Source of the DNA: Anadara kagoshimensis
Taxonomy: Eukaryota; Mollusca; Bivalvia; Arcoida; Arcidae
Reading direction: 5' to 3'
DNA length: 64,000 nucleotides
Assembly (NCBI GenBank): GCA_021292105.1
Contig: CM037861.1
Coordinates: 61,239,245-61,303,244, forward strand
Part shown: in pieces, positions 57,128 to 64,000 of the stretch
Layout of the letters: each line of letters opens with the position of its first letter
Numbering within the stretch: position 1 is the first letter of the stretch
Position numbers and translations under genes: made by a program
The notes under the pieces: model-generated
Database searches by the model: none
Told to the model about the DNA's origin: nothing
What the model saw: only the letters and a program-made list of their open reading frames with translations

Positions 57128-57750
57128 TGGAATGATCATTTTAATATAGAGTACTGGTTTTACCTGTCTTAATTGGATTTCAATGATTAGCCACTACTGA
57201 ACACATTAATACTTTGTACATCAAAATTTGAAACTAGGTTTCTTTTTTCAAGATTATTCAAATCATCCATGCATGAATTAAATTTTTTTGCAATGATCAT
57301 TATAGAGTATTACCGGTAACTTTTTTTTAAAAATTATAATAATTTCAGCAATTACTGAACACAATAACAAGACATTTATACATCAAACTTTGAAAATTAG
57401 TTTAAAAAAATTTAAATCACCCATGCATGGGTTAATTTTTTCTAATTTTTTCTGCAATGATCATTATGGGGTTTTATCTTAAATGTTTTTCTTAAATTAT
57501 AATGGTAAGCAACTACTGAACACAACAATAATACATGTATATTAAAATTTGAAAATTAGTGTTTTTCAACAAGATCGATTAATTAAATCATTCGCACATA
57601 GATCAATTTTTGTTTATTTTCTGCAATGATCACTTATAGAGTATTACTGGTATCTTTTCTTTCTTAAATTCTAATGATTTCAGCAACAAATGAACACAAT
57701 AATAACAACAAATAATACTTCAAAATTTGAAAAAAATCAATCAATACAAA
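57128..57750. repeat. Four decayed units of about 165 bp behind FASN B
   Basis: GCAATGATCATTATAGAGTA and CTACTGAACACAA recur near 57130, 57290, 57452 and 57622. They start about 240 bp downstream of the FASN B stop and may lie in its 3' untranslated region. Confidence 0.65.
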
Positions 57751-57989
57751 TGCAATTAAGTTGTGTAAAAAGACAAACAGTACAAATATTATTAATATAA
57801 CTTAAAACAATGGTTGATCCAGTGCTGATTTGGTGATTACACTCAGATCTGGTAATTTTAGGGATCCATAAACATTAATTCATTAAATTATGATATAATT
57901 TCAAAAAAAGAGTTTGTATAGTGTAAATCATCACAGTGTTCATTGGATTTACTTTAAATTTTCTATTTATTTACAGTTCTGTAAAGAGT

Positions 57990-63650
<5,661 letters not shown>

Positions 63651-63689
63651 CTATACAAATAGAATCAGTTGAACTCTGACTGTCACAAT

Positions 63690-63815
63690 ACAACAAAATA
63701 TGACATGACACAACACAAACCAACAACCACACCCCTCAATACAACTTGACATGATGCAACATGACATGACCCAGCACAACACAACACAACACAACACGAC
63801 AGGAAACAACACAGC
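63690..63815. repeat. ACACA-rich simple repeat in FASN B intron
   Basis: ACAACACAACACAACACAAC and ATGACATGAC variants lie upstream of the first FASN B exon in the window. Confidence 0.75.
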
Positions 63816-64000
63816 TCGCCATGACATCAATATTGATTTGTAAGACATGATTTTATTACAACTGTGGTGTTGGATGTTGCTTGAACAATACAGGAATTTT
63901 AAATCCTAAGGAATACACAAATTTCTTTTATAAATTGACCATTGTATTACATTAGCTGTTTTGTTTACTATACTACATGTATGCAAAATAGCAGCATCAT

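Overview
The window looks like a bivalve mollusc nuclear genome. It is AT-rich, has long intron-split genes and carries many short fold-back elements and tRNA-derived SINEs. Two elements have the ends GAGGCCC...CGCTCACCTGA and TCAGGTGAGCTAAAA, which I associate with bivalves, and there is a GH5 beta-mannanase of the molluscan type. The species cannot be fixed from sequence alone.

The frame of the window is a tandem, head-to-tail pair of animal type I fatty acid synthase (FASN)-like genes on the minus strand. Gene A starts at 28922 and leaves the window at the left. Twelve exons, about 950 residues in one open frame, give the ketosynthase (KS), the malonyl/acetyltransferase (MAT) and the start of the dehydratase. 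Gene B enters at the right edge and ends at 57990. Its seven last exons give the end of the ketoreductase, the acyl carrier protein and the whole thioesterase. Gene A keeps its MAT and dehydratase catalytic residues, but its KS has lost the first catalytic histidine (EAHGTGT has become EACSPCT). It looks like a non-condensing FAS-type protein and not simply a dead gene, because every exon is open and every splice phase fits.

The 16.5-kb second intron of gene A holds three tandem copies of an unrecognised, intronless, same-strand gene (starts at 16454, 21230 and 24985). Each has a conserved 45-residue N-terminal domain, an 11-residue Thr/Gln/Pro repeat tract of very different length (about 15, 4 and 3 units) and a C-terminal domain. 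Copy 2 is broken. The copies were duplicated with their 5' flanks and with a fold-back element. A block of about 75 bp, roughly 1 kb upstream, is nearly unchanged between copies 1 and 2.

Between the two FASN genes lie, from left to right: a hAT-type DNA transposon with a TTF/DUF4371 transposase and an adjoining OTU protease-like frame, with possible terminal repeats 13.1 kb apart (29589-42688); inside it a CR1-like LINE (ORF2 36821-40453) whose protein begins with hydrophobic segments followed by a 2A peptide; a pair of hammerhead-ribozyme-like motifs about 330 bp apart (43571-43950); and a complete nine-exon plus-strand gene (45504-54145) that joins a signal peptide, a C-type lectin domain, a Thr-rich linker and a GH5 mannanase. 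All nine exons join in frame to 593 codons. The introns bounding the lectin module are all phase 1, which fits exon shuffling.

The rest is introns and intergenic DNA full of minisatellites, SINEs and fold-back elements, several of them nested in one another.
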